Shown in pieces: positions 7,807 to 16,698 of a DNA stretch of 36,268 nucleotides. Each line of letters starts with the position of its first letter. Position 1 is the first letter of the stretch. The notes under the pieces are model-generated. The model searched no databases and had not been told where the DNA came from. It saw only the letters and a program-made list of their open reading frames with translations. Made by a program: the position numbers and the translations under genes. Origin of the DNA: a virus; the IMG/VR virus record IMGVR_UViG_3300025645_000199, positions 1 through 36,268 of that record; one strand, given 5' to 3'.

Positions 7807-7902
7807 CCCCCTATAATATTATTAAATATATCTTTAAGTATACCTAAGGGTTGATATGTTTATTGTATTATGAGAATAAAGAAACAATAAGAAAGGTAAG
7901 CT

Positions 7903-9474
7903 ATGTCCAAGCTAAGAAAACCGTCAAAGGCTGTTAAGCGTTCTGTAGCCGATCCTTCTGACGTATACAACTCACTAAAACCCCTATGGAAGCGTTCTCG
8001 TTCTGTTCTAAACGGTCAAGCTCACACTAAAGCCCATGATGAGTTTATTGATGTTGTAGATTTTAAGAACCTACTACTTCCGTTTTCCCCTTCTATGAAT
8101 CAACAACAGTATGAGTTCTTTAAGGCAGAAGCAGAACTACCAGGACTAACAGCACAATACTGTAAGGTACTTATTAGTGCTCTACTACGTAAACAATCAC
8201 AACTTAATCTCCCTGATGATGTTAGTGATGATGTTTACGACTGGATTGAGAAAGACTTCACTCTTGATGGTCAATCACTATTCAATTTCCTTGATAGTGC
8301 TATCTGGGAAGAGCTACAAACATCACGAGCATGGGTATATGTAGATATGCCTTCTGTTTCTGATACAGAGCTAGAGATGATGACACCGGAAGAGCGGCTA
8401 ATGGTTGCCCCCTATCCTGTTATCCTTCGTGCTGAGAATGTTATCAATGTACAGACTAATGTACACCCGGTTACTCGTCAAAAAACACTAACTCGTATGG
8501 TTACACGCCATGTAGCAGAACGCTATGAAGTAGATAATCCTTGGCACCCAAACTATGTGGATGCTGTTGTAGATCACTTTCTTGATAGTGATGGTTACCT
8601 TGTTATTAACTACTACGAGAAACGTGACCTTACTGGTGAAGTTGAAGTTGTAAATGGTGATGTAACTCAAGAATACCACGACTTGATTGGTGAACAGGAC
8701 TTCGTTCTTGTTAATACCGTATACCCTCAGAAGTTCGGTGTAAGACTAGACCGAATCCCTGCGTGGCCCCTTAATGGTCAAGTTGAACCAGTTGAACCAG
8801 TCTTGATGCCGCTTATCGATCGTGAGATTTCTCTGTATAACAAGATTTCACGCCGTAACCACCTTCTTTATGGTGCTGCAACTTACACTCCAGTCGTACA
8901 ATCTGATATGACTGATGAGGACTTTGAAGAGCTAGTTAACGCTGGCCTCGGTTCCTGGCTACGTGTTCGTAAAGACGAAAGCATCTCTGTCCTAGATACA
9001 CCTACTGGTGCTCTAGTGGACATGGACCGAGCTATTCAAGCTACGGTTGAAGAAATGGCTAAGATGGGTATCCGCATGTTGTCCCCTGAACAGGCGGCTT
9101 CTGGTGTTGCACTAGAAATCCGCAATGCGTCTCAGACTGCACAACTCGGAACTCTCAACGCTAAAATCTCTGGTACAATGGACGAAGTAATTGCGTTCAT
9201 GATTAACTGGAGGTACAATACTGATTACAATGGTAATGACATCGAATTCAAGTTGTCCTCTGACTTCTCACCAATGGTGGGCGGTGAAGGTTCAATGCGT
9301 CTCATTACTGAATGGTATCAGAGTGGTATTATCCCACGTAGTACTTTCCTTAGCGTTGCTAAGTATAATGACTTCCTACCTATGGACTATGACGATGAAC
9401 AAGCGATCGAAGATATCCAAACCGATTCCCTCATCAACCTTACGCCAGATAACGAAGTTATTGTAGAAGAATGA
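7903..9474 (+). CDS. Portal protein (DUF4055-like)
   Basis: 523 aa, ATG after AGAAAGGTAAGCT. N-terminal basic segment, then SMNQQQYEFFKAEAELPG and a helical region with LISALLRKQSQLNLPDD (about residues 88-104). This is characteristic of DUF4055-type portals; the family is usually 450-550 aa. A long acidic C-terminus ends TPDNEVIVEE. It is the first gene after promoter-like copy 3 and is followed by the MuF-containing gene, the normal portal-then-MuF order. Portals form the dodecameric DNA channel at one capsid vertex. Its terminase partner is not in the window. Confidence 0.8.
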   Translation: MSKLRKPSKAVKRSVADPSDVYNSLKPLWKRSRSVLNGQAHTKAHDEFIDVVDFKNLLLPFSPSMNQQQYEFFKAEAELPGLTAQYCKVLISALLRKQSQLNLPDDVSDDVYDWIEKDFTLDGQSLFNFLDSAIWEELQTSRAWVYVDMPSVSDTELEMMTPEERLMVAPYPVILRAENVINVQTNVHPVTRQKTLTRMVTRHVAERYEVDNPWHPNYVDAVVDHFLDSDGYLVINYYEKRDLTGEVEVVNGDVTQEYHDLIGEQDFVLVNTVYPQKFGVRLDRIPAWPLNGQVEPVEPVLMPLIDREISLYNKISRRNHLLYGAATYTPVVQSDMTDEDFEELVNAGLGSWLRVRKDESISVLDTPTGALVDMDRAIQATVEEMAKMGIRMLSPEQAASGVALEIRNASQTAQLGTLNAKISGTMDEVIAFMINWRYNTDYNGNDIEFKLSSDFSPMVGGEGSMRLITEWYQSGIIPRSTFLSVAKYNDFLPMDYDDEQAIEDIQTDSLINLTPDNEVIVEE

Positions 9475-9538
9475 ACTAAGCCCTGAGCATGGCTGAAAAC
9501 TGCTCATACTTAACACTAACTACTCAGGAGAGTACTAG

Positions 9539-12500
9539 ATGTCCACTGTAAATGATAAGATTTACGATTCTATTGTGAATCACATGACTGACGTACGCCT
9601 CTATGAGGAAGGTCAGCAAATCGCACAGCGACGTATTATTCGTCGTCACCGAGAAAAATTAGCAAACCTTTTGAGAAAGGATATTCGTGCTGACGTCAAA
9701 CCAGAAGTCACTCGTTTCGCTAAGGAACTCCGCTCAAACATTTTTAACAGCGTAACAGAGTTCTCCACCTCTCAACTGGATTTCCACTCGGACAACCTAT
9801 ATAAGGAAGTCCGCAGTTTCTATAAAGTGCAAAGGCCACGTACTCGTGAGCTACTTGCCGAAATCACTGGACCTAATATCAAGGGTCCATCTGGACTATC
9901 AACTAATTTGAGTAACATCTCCTCAGGAGAACTAGTTCGTATACAATCTCGTGTTAAATCTGGTTTGGCTGCAGGACGAGCACCTAAAGATATTATTTCT
10001 GATGTTATGAAGACTACAAAGCTCACAGAGAACCAAGCCAAGGCGCTTACTCGTACAGCTATTACTTCTACTCAGACAGCTGCTTTAAATAAAGTTGTAC
10101 AGTCTAATAAAGATATTATTAAAGGGTATATGTTTACTGCTATCCTTGACTCAAGAACAAGCCCTATCTGTTCACACCATAACGGTAAAGTATATGATTT
10201 AGATGATAACCGTTTCCTACCACCGCTCCACTGGAACTGCCGTTCTTCACTTGTTCCTGTTCTAAAGAGCAAGAAAGAGCTAGCTGCAGCAGACTCCGCG
10301 CGGCTTCTTAAACGTCAGGTTGATAAACTTGACTCATCGAAGTTCAACGGTCTTATGCCTGCAAGAGAGTCCTTTGGTGGTTGGCTTAAGCGTCAAGCAT
10401 TCGATGTTCAATCAAAGATGCTTGGTGGAGACGAAGCCGCTAATCTGTTTCGTACAGGTCAGCTAAAGGTAGAACAGTTTGTGAGTGCAACTGGTAAGGT
10501 GTTGTCTATTCAGGCACTACGAGCTAGAGCCTCTGAGATTACAGCAGTATTCCGCCCTCGACAAATTGTCAAAGAGGAAGATATCCGAGTCGGTGTTAAA
10601 AGCCCTAACTCACTACTAAACAACCCGCAGCATAAGAATGATTTACGCCAACTCTTCGTATACGATGCAGATGACTATAATTCCGCTTATGCTCTAACAG
10701 ACTTTAAAGGTACAAGCCTTGTTGGTAAACAAGCATCACGACGCCGGATGAGTAATGAATTCGATGAACGTAACTTCATCACGGATTCTTTCACAGGTGA
10801 AGTGAGAAGTAACCTCGCTTACGAACCAGACTATAACCTGTTCCAGGAACGTATTGACTTTATGCGGAATGCTAAAGACCTTACCCGTGAACAGAAAGAC
10901 TTTATTGAAGACTTTGTTCTTGGTTTGAATGATAAGGTTTCGGTGAACCAACAAACTGTTGCTATTGAAAACCTACGTGTTGTATTCCAACGTTACAGTT
11001 CTACAAAACAACCTTGGGATAACTTTACGTCTGTGATCCGAGCAGAGAATCGCTTCGCTGTTCAGAACGTATCACGGTTACTAGATGTGCGCTCACGTCA
11101 ACGTTCTAAAATCTTTGGTGGATTTGTCTCAGACTCTGAAATACCAAAAGTTCAGATTATGGGTAAATACTACCCTGTTGACAAGCTTGTCTCAGAACAG
11201 CTATCAGATACCCGCTTCGTTAATGACTGGAGAGCAACAACAGGCTCTAAACTGGCCAAGAAAGTTTACTTCTCCGGTCGTGCCCCTCTCAATGCTTACA
11301 CCAAAAAGATTATTGACAAGTACCCTGATCGTGAAAAGTTCATAAGTAATATGCTAGATAAGGTAGTACCTTTCCGGAAAGCTTATCGTGAATTCGTTAA
11401 ACGTTTTGACCGTAATCCCTCGGACGACTGGATAGTCCGTCAGATTGCAAAGTTGAGGGAGTTTGAACGTAAGATCCTTGATATAGAATTCTTGAATGTA
11501 CGCAAGCGCCCAACCTCTGCCATCATGGATGACAAGGTTCTGAATGCCACCACCAAGGCTATGGAAATGGTAGCTGCAGGTAGAGCGACTGACTATGACT
11601 CTCTGGCGATCAATATCGGAAAGATGTTCCACGACACACTGGGCGACTTAAATCCCTTCGCAACTCATACACTTAAAGAATACCACAAAGAAGGCTCAAA
11701 GATTCTTGAGTTTATGCGAGAGCAGAACCTAATCCGAGTAAGCTTCCGTGGTAAGAATCGACGTGGTGTTTGGGATGTTGATACAGGCCGTGCATCAGGT
11801 GGATGGGCAGATACCATCTCTCGTGAGGTTCAGGTTGTTAATAAAGACTTGCTTAAGCTACAAGAAGCCAATAATAGGCTCATTGTTGCTCGGCGCTTCG
11901 GTACTATTGATAACCGAGATAGGCTGTATGTTAAAGCAGGTAACAAAGAGTTCTTTGATGCCCGTGGTAACAAGACAAGTATACCTATCATCTCTGCGGA
12001 TAAATACCCTGACTACGATCCGAAACAGATTGACGCTGACATGGCAAACATGATGAACCATGTTATGAATGTTGACTACGAAGTAGACCCTACTTTCTTT
12101 GACTTTATGGATGATGTTGTACGCTTCCGTGATCCACGTGGTAACGTGAAGAAGTATGATGAACTAAACGAGTTCCGTCATGAAATAATTAACCGAGGTG
12201 AAGCTGGCTATGGTCTTATGGCTGCTGGTCGTTTCCATCGGACAAGGGGTCGTTCCTTCAAGACTGATGTGTTTATTGACTCCCGTGGCCGTGTATACCA
12301 TAGAGGTTACTTGACCCCGACGGGTGGTGAGCTGGTACGTCCCTTCCTTAACTCTGCAAAAGCTGTAGCTGTTAATAATGACGCCATACGGGAACTTAGA
12401 ATCCAAATGGGCGCTCTTATTGGCCCCGGCACAGAAGCCCTGACTCAGAATGGTCGTTTCGAGATCTTCAGACGTAGTGAATCAAGAATACTTGAGCTAG

Positions 12501-13921
12501 GTCGTCTCATGCAAGCAACCACCCAGCGTGACCGCCGTATTAGAGAATTCCTTGAACACCCTCTGATCAGTGGCCTTGAAGGTGCAGAGGTTCCAAAGAT
12601 GGCACGTCTTGCTCTTGAGTATACTCGTATGTATGACCATGTATCTGGTAACTTTGATAACACACGCTTATTGGCCACTTACCGTACTAAGCTAATGATT
12701 GAAAATGACGCCTCTTCAAGCGGTGCTCAGATTATTAGTTTGTCAACTGGTGACCGTCCTATTGCAGAGGCTTCTAACGTTGTTGCTACAACACGTAAGA
12801 ACCGACTTTATGACCTTGTTGCTCAGGATACTGTTAATGACCCCGAGTTCCTAAAGATACCCGCACTACGTAATGCTGGTTTGACTTGGGAGGACTTAGC
12901 TAAGGGTGCAAAAGCGCAGAACATGGTTACATTCTATGGTGCCGGTGAAGCAACAAAGACTGCTAACGTAGCTAACAAACTCGCAGGTATCCTTGGTAAG
13001 AAAGGGTATGCTGCAATAACAAAAGATAACCTTAACGATATCCTTCGTGTTGTTGATGGACGTATTAAGGTTTCAGAAAGATTAGGTGCAGCTTCTGTAG
13101 TGGATGAGCTAAAGGCTTTCCGTTTGGAAATTGTATCAATGGTAAACGGTAACACCCCTGTCGGAAGGCAACTTCTAACTATGGCAAGGGATTTACACCC
13201 AGATGTTGAAGACTTCGTTCTTAAGATTTCTAACTCCCGGATGGGCCTTGTAGGTCCGAAGGACTTTGAGGAAATCTCTAGAGTTATGTCTAAACACCTA
13301 TCACAACGTGCTCCTGTTACAGACCAGTTTATTAACTTCTGGAAAGAGGCAGCTCGTGTGTACGTAAGAGAAACCGAAAAGGTAGACATACCTTGGGTGA
13401 CGTTTGACGGAAAGGTTATGATGCAAAGGTATCGTGGCAAAAGTCAAGCTCGTATAGAGTTTACTGACCCTATTACAGGGCGTAAAATTGCAAACATTTA
13501 TGAAGGTACTATTGCTGATGGGAAACTCCGTGGTAAACACGCTTTTGCTGATGCTAGTATTGGACTAGGTGTTAATGGGAACCACAGCAATGACGCTGTA
13601 ATTGTACGCAGCTTCCACCTTTGGGGGCGTAAGAATAATATTAGTACTGGTACTATTCACGATGCGTTCTTTACAAACATTGCAGATGCACAACGTGCAA
13701 AAGACGCCTTAAGAACCATCTACGCAGATGCTCTTGATGGTGACACAATTCGAAAGACTCTCCAAGCATGGCGCAAAGAGGGTCTGTCAGTGAGTGCATA
13801 TGACGAACTTATTCGTAATGCTACTCGCAGGGGGCTTATTGACCCACCAAACAAACTAACCCGTGCAGACATACTTGAACCTATTAAGGAAGGGTATGAC
13901 TGGTATGGGATCGGGCCATAG
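9539..13921 (+). CDS. MuF minor capsid domain fused to a T7-type single-subunit RNA polymerase (putative virion RNA polymerase)
   Basis: 1460 aa, ATG after CAGGAGAG. The N-terminal quarter is a MuF/SPP1 gp7-type head morphogenesis domain: DSRTSPICSHHNGKVYDL (204-221) then PPLHWNCRSSL. MuF proteins usually end soon after, but here over 1200 residues follow. Visible polymerase motifs in order: DSRGRVYHRGYLTPTGG (914-930; T7 DxxGR); motif A NDASSSGAQ with Asp1057; motif B K1125...Y1133 in KAQNMVTFYGAG, the T7 K631/Y639 spacing; motif C TIHDAFFTNIADA with His1374 and Asp1375. The T7 R627 position is Ala1121 with Lys1122 beside it. Both catalytic Asp are kept, so activity is expected. Residues about 250-850 are unassigned. 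Inference: packaged through the MuF domain and ejected with DNA, as N4 vRNAP is. Confidence 0.85.
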   Translation: MSTVNDKIYDSIVNHMTDVRLYEEGQQIAQRRIIRRHREKLANLLRKDIRADVKPEVTRFAKELRSNIFNSVTEFSTSQLDFHSDNLYKEVRSFYKVQRPRTRELLAEITGPNIKGPSGLSTNLSNISSGELVRIQSRVKSGLAAGRAPKDIISDVMKTTKLTENQAKALTRTAITSTQTAALNKVVQSNKDIIKGYMFTAILDSRTSPICSHHNGKVYDLDDNRFLPPLHWNCRSSLVPVLKSKKELAAADSARLLKRQVDKLDSSKFNGLMPARESFGGWLKRQAFDVQSKMLGGDEAANLFRTGQLKVEQFVSATGKVLSIQALRARASEITAVFRPRQIVKEEDIRVGVKSPNSLLNNPQHKNDLRQLFVYDADDYNSAYALTDFKGTSLVGKQASRRRMSNEFDERNFITDSFTGEVRSNLAYEPDYNLFQERIDFMRNAKDLTREQKDFIEDFVLGLNDKVSVNQQTVAIENLRVVFQRYSSTKQPWDNFTSVIRAENRFAVQNVSRLLDVRSRQRSKIFGGFVSDSEIPKVQIMGKYYPVDKLVSEQLSDTRFVNDWRATTGSKLAKKVYFSGRAPLNAYTKKIIDKYPDREKFISNMLDKVVPFRKAYREFVKRFDRNPSDDWIVRQIAKLREFERKILDIEFLNVRKRPTSAIMDDKVLNATTKAMEMVAAGRATDYDSLAINIGKMFHDTLGDLNPFATHTLKEYHKEGSKILEFMREQNLIRVSFRGKNRRGVWDVDTGRASGGWADTISREVQVVNKDLLKLQEANNRLIVARRFGTIDNRDRLYVKAGNKEFFDARGNKTSIPIISADKYPDYDPKQIDADMANMMNHVMNVDYEVDPTFFDFMDDVVRFRDPRGNVKKYDELNEFRHEIINRGEAGYGLMAAGRFHRTRGRSFKTDVFIDSRGRVYHRGYLTPTGGELVRPFLNSAKAVAVNNDAIRELRIQMGALIGPGTEALTQNGRFEIFRRSESRILELGRLMQATTQRDRRIREFLEHPLISGLEGAEVPKMARLALEYTRMYDHVSGNFDNTRLLATYRTKLMIENDASSSGAQIISLSTGDRPIAEASNVVATTRKNRLYDLVAQDTVNDPEFLKIPALRNAGLTWEDLAKGAKAQNMVTFYGAGEATKTANVANKLAGILGKKGYAAITKDNLNDILRVVDGRIKVSERLGAASVVDELKAFRLEIVSMVNGNTPVGRQLLTMARDLHPDVEDFVLKISNSRMGLVGPKDFEEISRVMSKHLSQRAPVTDQFINFWKEAARVYVRETEKVDIPWVTFDGKVMMQRYRGKSQARIEFTDPITGRKIANIYEGTIADGKLRGKHAFADASIGLGVNGNHSNDAVIVRSFHLWGRKNNISTGTIHDAFFTNIADAQRAKDALRTIYADALDGDTIRKTLQAWRKEGLSVSAYDELIRNATRRGLIDPPNKLTRADILEPIKEGYDWYGIGP

Positions 13922-13955
13922 TTATTTGTAATAGCCTATGGACCTCAAATTAACC

Positions 13956-13997
13956 GAGTCTGTGACTCTTTATATTATTAGATTCAGTCTGTGACTG
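13956..13997 (+). repeat. Twin mini-hairpins with identical core
   Basis: Two perfect 5-bp stems with the same 3-nt loop: GAGTC-TGT-GACTC at 13956-13968 and CAGTC-TGT-GACTG at 13985-13997. They share an 11-nt core, with centres 29 nt apart, in the leader of the scaffold gene. A 5-bp stem and 3-nt loop with a central G is also the form of N4 virion RNA polymerase promoters. They may instead be operators or mRNA elements. Confidence 0.55.
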
Positions 13998-14010
13998 GAA
14001 AGGACAAATC

Positions 14011-14685
14011 ATGAGTGAAAATCAAGAAAATCAAGTAGAAGAAACTGTAGAAACAACCGAGGAAGTGGTTGAGGAAGTGCAACAAGAAGAAACTACCTCA
14101 GAAGCACCCAAGGATGAACTAGAAGCAGTCATCGAAGAGCGCCTTGCCAAGATGAAAGCTAATATGGACCGTATGTCTAAAGAGCGGGATGAAGCCCTCA
14201 AAATGAAAGCCGAGCTAGAGCAAAAGTCAAAAGAAGACACTATGGCTCGTCTTAAAGAAGAAGGGAAAATTCAAGAAGCTCTTGAGATGGAACTAGCAGA
14301 AGCTAAGGCTAAACTAGAGCTATATCAGAAAGATATCACTTCTCTACGCCGTGATGGTGTGTTAAATGATGCGCTTGCTGGTCTAGAATTCCGTAATGAT
14401 AAGTCTCGTGAGATGGCCCGCCGTGAAATCACTGGTGAGCTTATCCAAGGCGATGATGGGTCATGGTTACACAAGTCCGGAACTTCTATTAAAGATTACA
14501 TTGAGACTTACTCAAAGTCCGATGACAACTCATTCTTGTTCCGTGTTAAATCTAACACAGGAGCAGGTACAAGCACTAATAATGGTGCTCCCGTGACCGA
14601 TGTTAAGAAAAGCATTGGTGAAATGTCAACTCAGGAAATCCTAGCACTTGCCTCTAAAGGTGGTCTAGGAAAAATTGGTTACTAA
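14011..14685 (+). CDS. Head scaffolding protein
   Basis: 224 aa, ATG after GGAAAGGACAAATC. The first 35 residues are almost only Glu, Thr, Val and Gln. Residues about 35-110 form a charged coiled coil (RLAKMKANMDRMSKERDEAL and onward), and the C-terminus is Gly/Ser/Asn-rich. This acidic, helical make-up directly before the major capsid gene is typical of scaffolding proteins, which direct procapsid assembly and then leave. No protease domain is visible. The call rests on composition and position, not on a motif. Confidence 0.8.
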   Translation: MSENQENQVEETVETTEEVVEEVQQEETTSEAPKDELEAVIEERLAKMKANMDRMSKERDEALKMKAELEQKSKEDTMARLKEEGKIQEALEMELAEAKAKLELYQKDITSLRRDGVLNDALAGLEFRNDKSREMARREITGELIQGDDGSWLHKSGTSIKDYIETYSKSDDNSFLFRVKSNTGAGTSTNNGAPVTDVKKSIGEMSTQEILALASKGGLGKIGY

Positions 14686-14717
14686 TTAAATCTACCTTAA
14701 AATAAGGAAAAATAAAA

Positions 14718-15836
14718 ATGGCTATTACAAATACAGACTTCCAGAATATTGCTCTAGCAATCTCTGCTTACTCCGATGAGGCATACACCTCCGCAAAGAA
14801 ACTAAACGGCACAGGCATTGTTTCCGCTGACCAGCGCATCGACACAAACGGTGAATCCTATGTGGGCCAGTTCCGTTGGTACAAACCACTATCCGCAACA
14901 GTTAACGTTGCATCACTTTCTTCAGCTACTGATGGTACGTACACAAACGTAACAACTGATTACGCTAGCTTCATCAAGACTCTACGTACATTCGGTGCAG
15001 AGCAAGTCAACATGCAAGAAGTAATTTCTAAGCAAGATGGTCTAGCTAAAATTGGTCGTGACTTCGCAGAAGTTCGTGCTCAAGACGAGCATGACGGTCT
15101 TCTCTCAGTACTTAAGGGTGTTTCACACTACGAAGTTGCCCTCGGCGACGCTGGTGGTGCTGGTAACGGTGGTATCATCGACTTCGATACAGATGCTGAT
15201 GCTGCTGCAACAGGCTTCTTCATTGACATCAACGCTCTTGGTCTACACGGCGCTGCTGCTACTGGCGCAGGCGATGCTCGTAAACTCTTCGACAGCACAG
15301 CTATTGGCGCTGCTCGTGGTGAGCGTCTCTTCCGTTCTGTTGGCGCTGCGTTCAAAGACTACGAACCAGACTTCATGTACATCGTAACTTCACCTGAAGT
15401 TCTCGCAGAAATGCGTGCTGCTAACCTTGTGGACGACACAATGGTTGTTGATGGTAACCTTGAATTCTCAACCATCTTCGGTGGTAAATTCCGCATCGTT
15501 CTTACACGTGCTAACCAGATGATTGCTGGTGCAGCTACTGGTGACCTCAATGCAGAATCAAGCAAGTGTACCTTCATCGTTAAGCCCGGCTCTGTTGCCG
15601 CTGCTAACCTTGGCCTACCTGTACCTGTAGAAGTAGACCGTGATGCGGCTTCTTACACAGGCGGTGGCTCCACAAACGTTTGGTACCGCTGGGGCTACGT
15701 CATGCACCCAATGGGTTATGACTGGGCTGGCTCAACTACTGCTTTCGCAACCAATGCCAACTTCGGTACTGGTGCTTCCTGGGCACGTAAGATGGACTCG
15801 CTAAACCTTGGTATTCTACCAATCTTCCACGCCTAA
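14718..15836 (+). CDS. Major capsid protein
   Basis: 372 aa, ATG after AAGGAAAAATAAAA. It lies straight after the scaffold and before the connector genes. Size and an alanine/glycine-rich composition with a long central helix region (FAEVRAQDEHDGLLSVLKG, about residues 116-134) suit an HK97-fold shell protein. The C-terminus contains WYRWGYVMHPMGYDW. Codon use is strongly biased to C-ending codons compared with neighbours, as expected for the most abundant virion protein. The specific capsid family cannot be named with certainty. Confidence 0.85.
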   Translation: MAITNTDFQNIALAISAYSDEAYTSAKKLNGTGIVSADQRIDTNGESYVGQFRWYKPLSATVNVASLSSATDGTYTNVTTDYASFIKTLRTFGAEQVNMQEVISKQDGLAKIGRDFAEVRAQDEHDGLLSVLKGVSHYEVALGDAGGAGNGGIIDFDTDADAAATGFFIDINALGLHGAAATGAGDARKLFDSTAIGAARGERLFRSVGAAFKDYEPDFMYIVTSPEVLAEMRAANLVDDTMVVDGNLEFSTIFGGKFRIVLTRANQMIAGAATGDLNAESSKCTFIVKPGSVAAANLGLPVPVEVDRDAASYTGGGSTNVWYRWGYVMHPMGYDWAGSTTAFATNANFGTGASWARKMDSLNLGILPIFHA

Positions 15837-15853
15837 TCTAAGAGGAGGAACTA

Positions 15854-16360
15854 ATGGCGCTAGTACTCAATACAAACAGCTATGTAGAAATAGCAGACGC
15901 TGATACATACTTTGAAAGTCGTATTGATAGCGCAAACTGGTTTAACGCTTCAGACGAAATCAAAGAACAAGCTTTGGTCACAGCTACTCAGCTAGTTGAC
16001 GATCATGCATGGATTGGTTCTGCTGTTAGTTCCTCCCAAGCCCTTGCTTGGCCACGTAAGAATGCAATTTACAATGATGATCGTTTAGGGATTCAGGTGT
16101 CTATTGCTGAAGATGTGGTTCCAAATAGAGTTTTCGTGGCAGTTTACGAGCAAGCATTACACCTTACTAATAATGAGGACTTGCTTGCTGGTACCACACA
16201 AACTTTCGAAAGCATTTCTGTTGGCACAATAAGCCTAACAGATTCTAATAGTGATGTTACACGTACCTCTATTAAACCAAGTGTTGTAATGAAACCTATT
16301 AAACCTCTCATTCGTAGGGGTTCGATGGGCGTAGGTACTTCCTGGTGGAGGTCCAACTAA
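15854..16360 (+). CDS. Head-tail connector (DnaT-like/adaptor family)
   Basis: 168 aa, ATG after AGAGGAGGAACTA. The N-terminus NSYVEIADADTYFESRI and the later ALAWPRKN are hallmarks of the phage head-tail adaptor family often labelled DnaT-like ssDNA-binding in databases. In that family the protein sits under the portal. The stop overlaps the next ATG by 1 nt. First of four connector/terminator/tube genes in standard siphophage order. Confidence 0.75.
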   Translation: MALVLNTNSYVEIADADTYFESRIDSANWFNASDEIKEQALVTATQLVDDHAWIGSAVSSSQALAWPRKNAIYNDDRLGIQVSIAEDVVPNRVFVAVYEQALHLTNNEDLLAGTTQTFESISVGTISLTDSNSDVTRTSIKPSVVMKPIKPLIRRGSMGVGTSWWRSN

Positions 16361-16698
16361 TGTCTCTAAAAGCTAAAATCATAGCAGCTGTGAATAAAGC
16401 ATTTGCAGCTGTTGACGATTTGGCTGTAGTAGCAACACTATCCACTAAGAGTGTCTCAGGTTACGACTTCGCCTCCCGTGGAGTTGTAGCAAGTACAGGT
16501 TCTAACTCTGTAGAAGTAATCATTCAATCAACACAAAAGCCAGCAGGTGACGGGTTCACCACAACGGCACTGATGAAATCAGGAGTTGATTTAAGTGTTT
16601 ATGATACACTAGAAGTAGATGGTCTAATCTATAATATCACGGACTATACCGACGATGGTTTCGTTATAACCGCAATTATCGTGAAGGAGAAATCATAA
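16360..16698 (+). CDS. Head closure-type connector protein
   Basis: 112 aa from ATG 16360, 7 nt after TGGAGGT; a GTG at 16345 would overlap that site and is not preferred. Small beta-rich protein with YDFASRGVVAS, an oxidised-loop-like GDGFTTTALMKSG segment, and YDTLEVDGLIYNITDY. The position between adaptor and tail terminator is that of head-closure (stopper) proteins. 1-nt overlap with the next gene. Assigned by order and fold-like pattern only. Confidence 0.55.
   Translation: MSLKAKIIAAVNKAFAAVDDLAVVATLSTKSVSGYDFASRGVVASTGSNSVEVIIQSTQKPAGDGFTTTALMKSGVDLSVYDTLEVDGLIYNITDYTDDGFVITAIIVKEKS

Noticed and set aside
7851-7879. Host sigma70 promoter (TTGATA) before the portal gene
   Set aside because: The -10 candidates at the correct distance are poor; the phage repeat at 7782 explains the leader better.
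12934-13440. 168-aa minus-strand open frame inside the MuF-polymerase gene
   Set aside because: It lies wholly opposite a gene with clear polymerase motifs, has no ribosome site or recognisable protein pattern, and all other genes are on the + strand.
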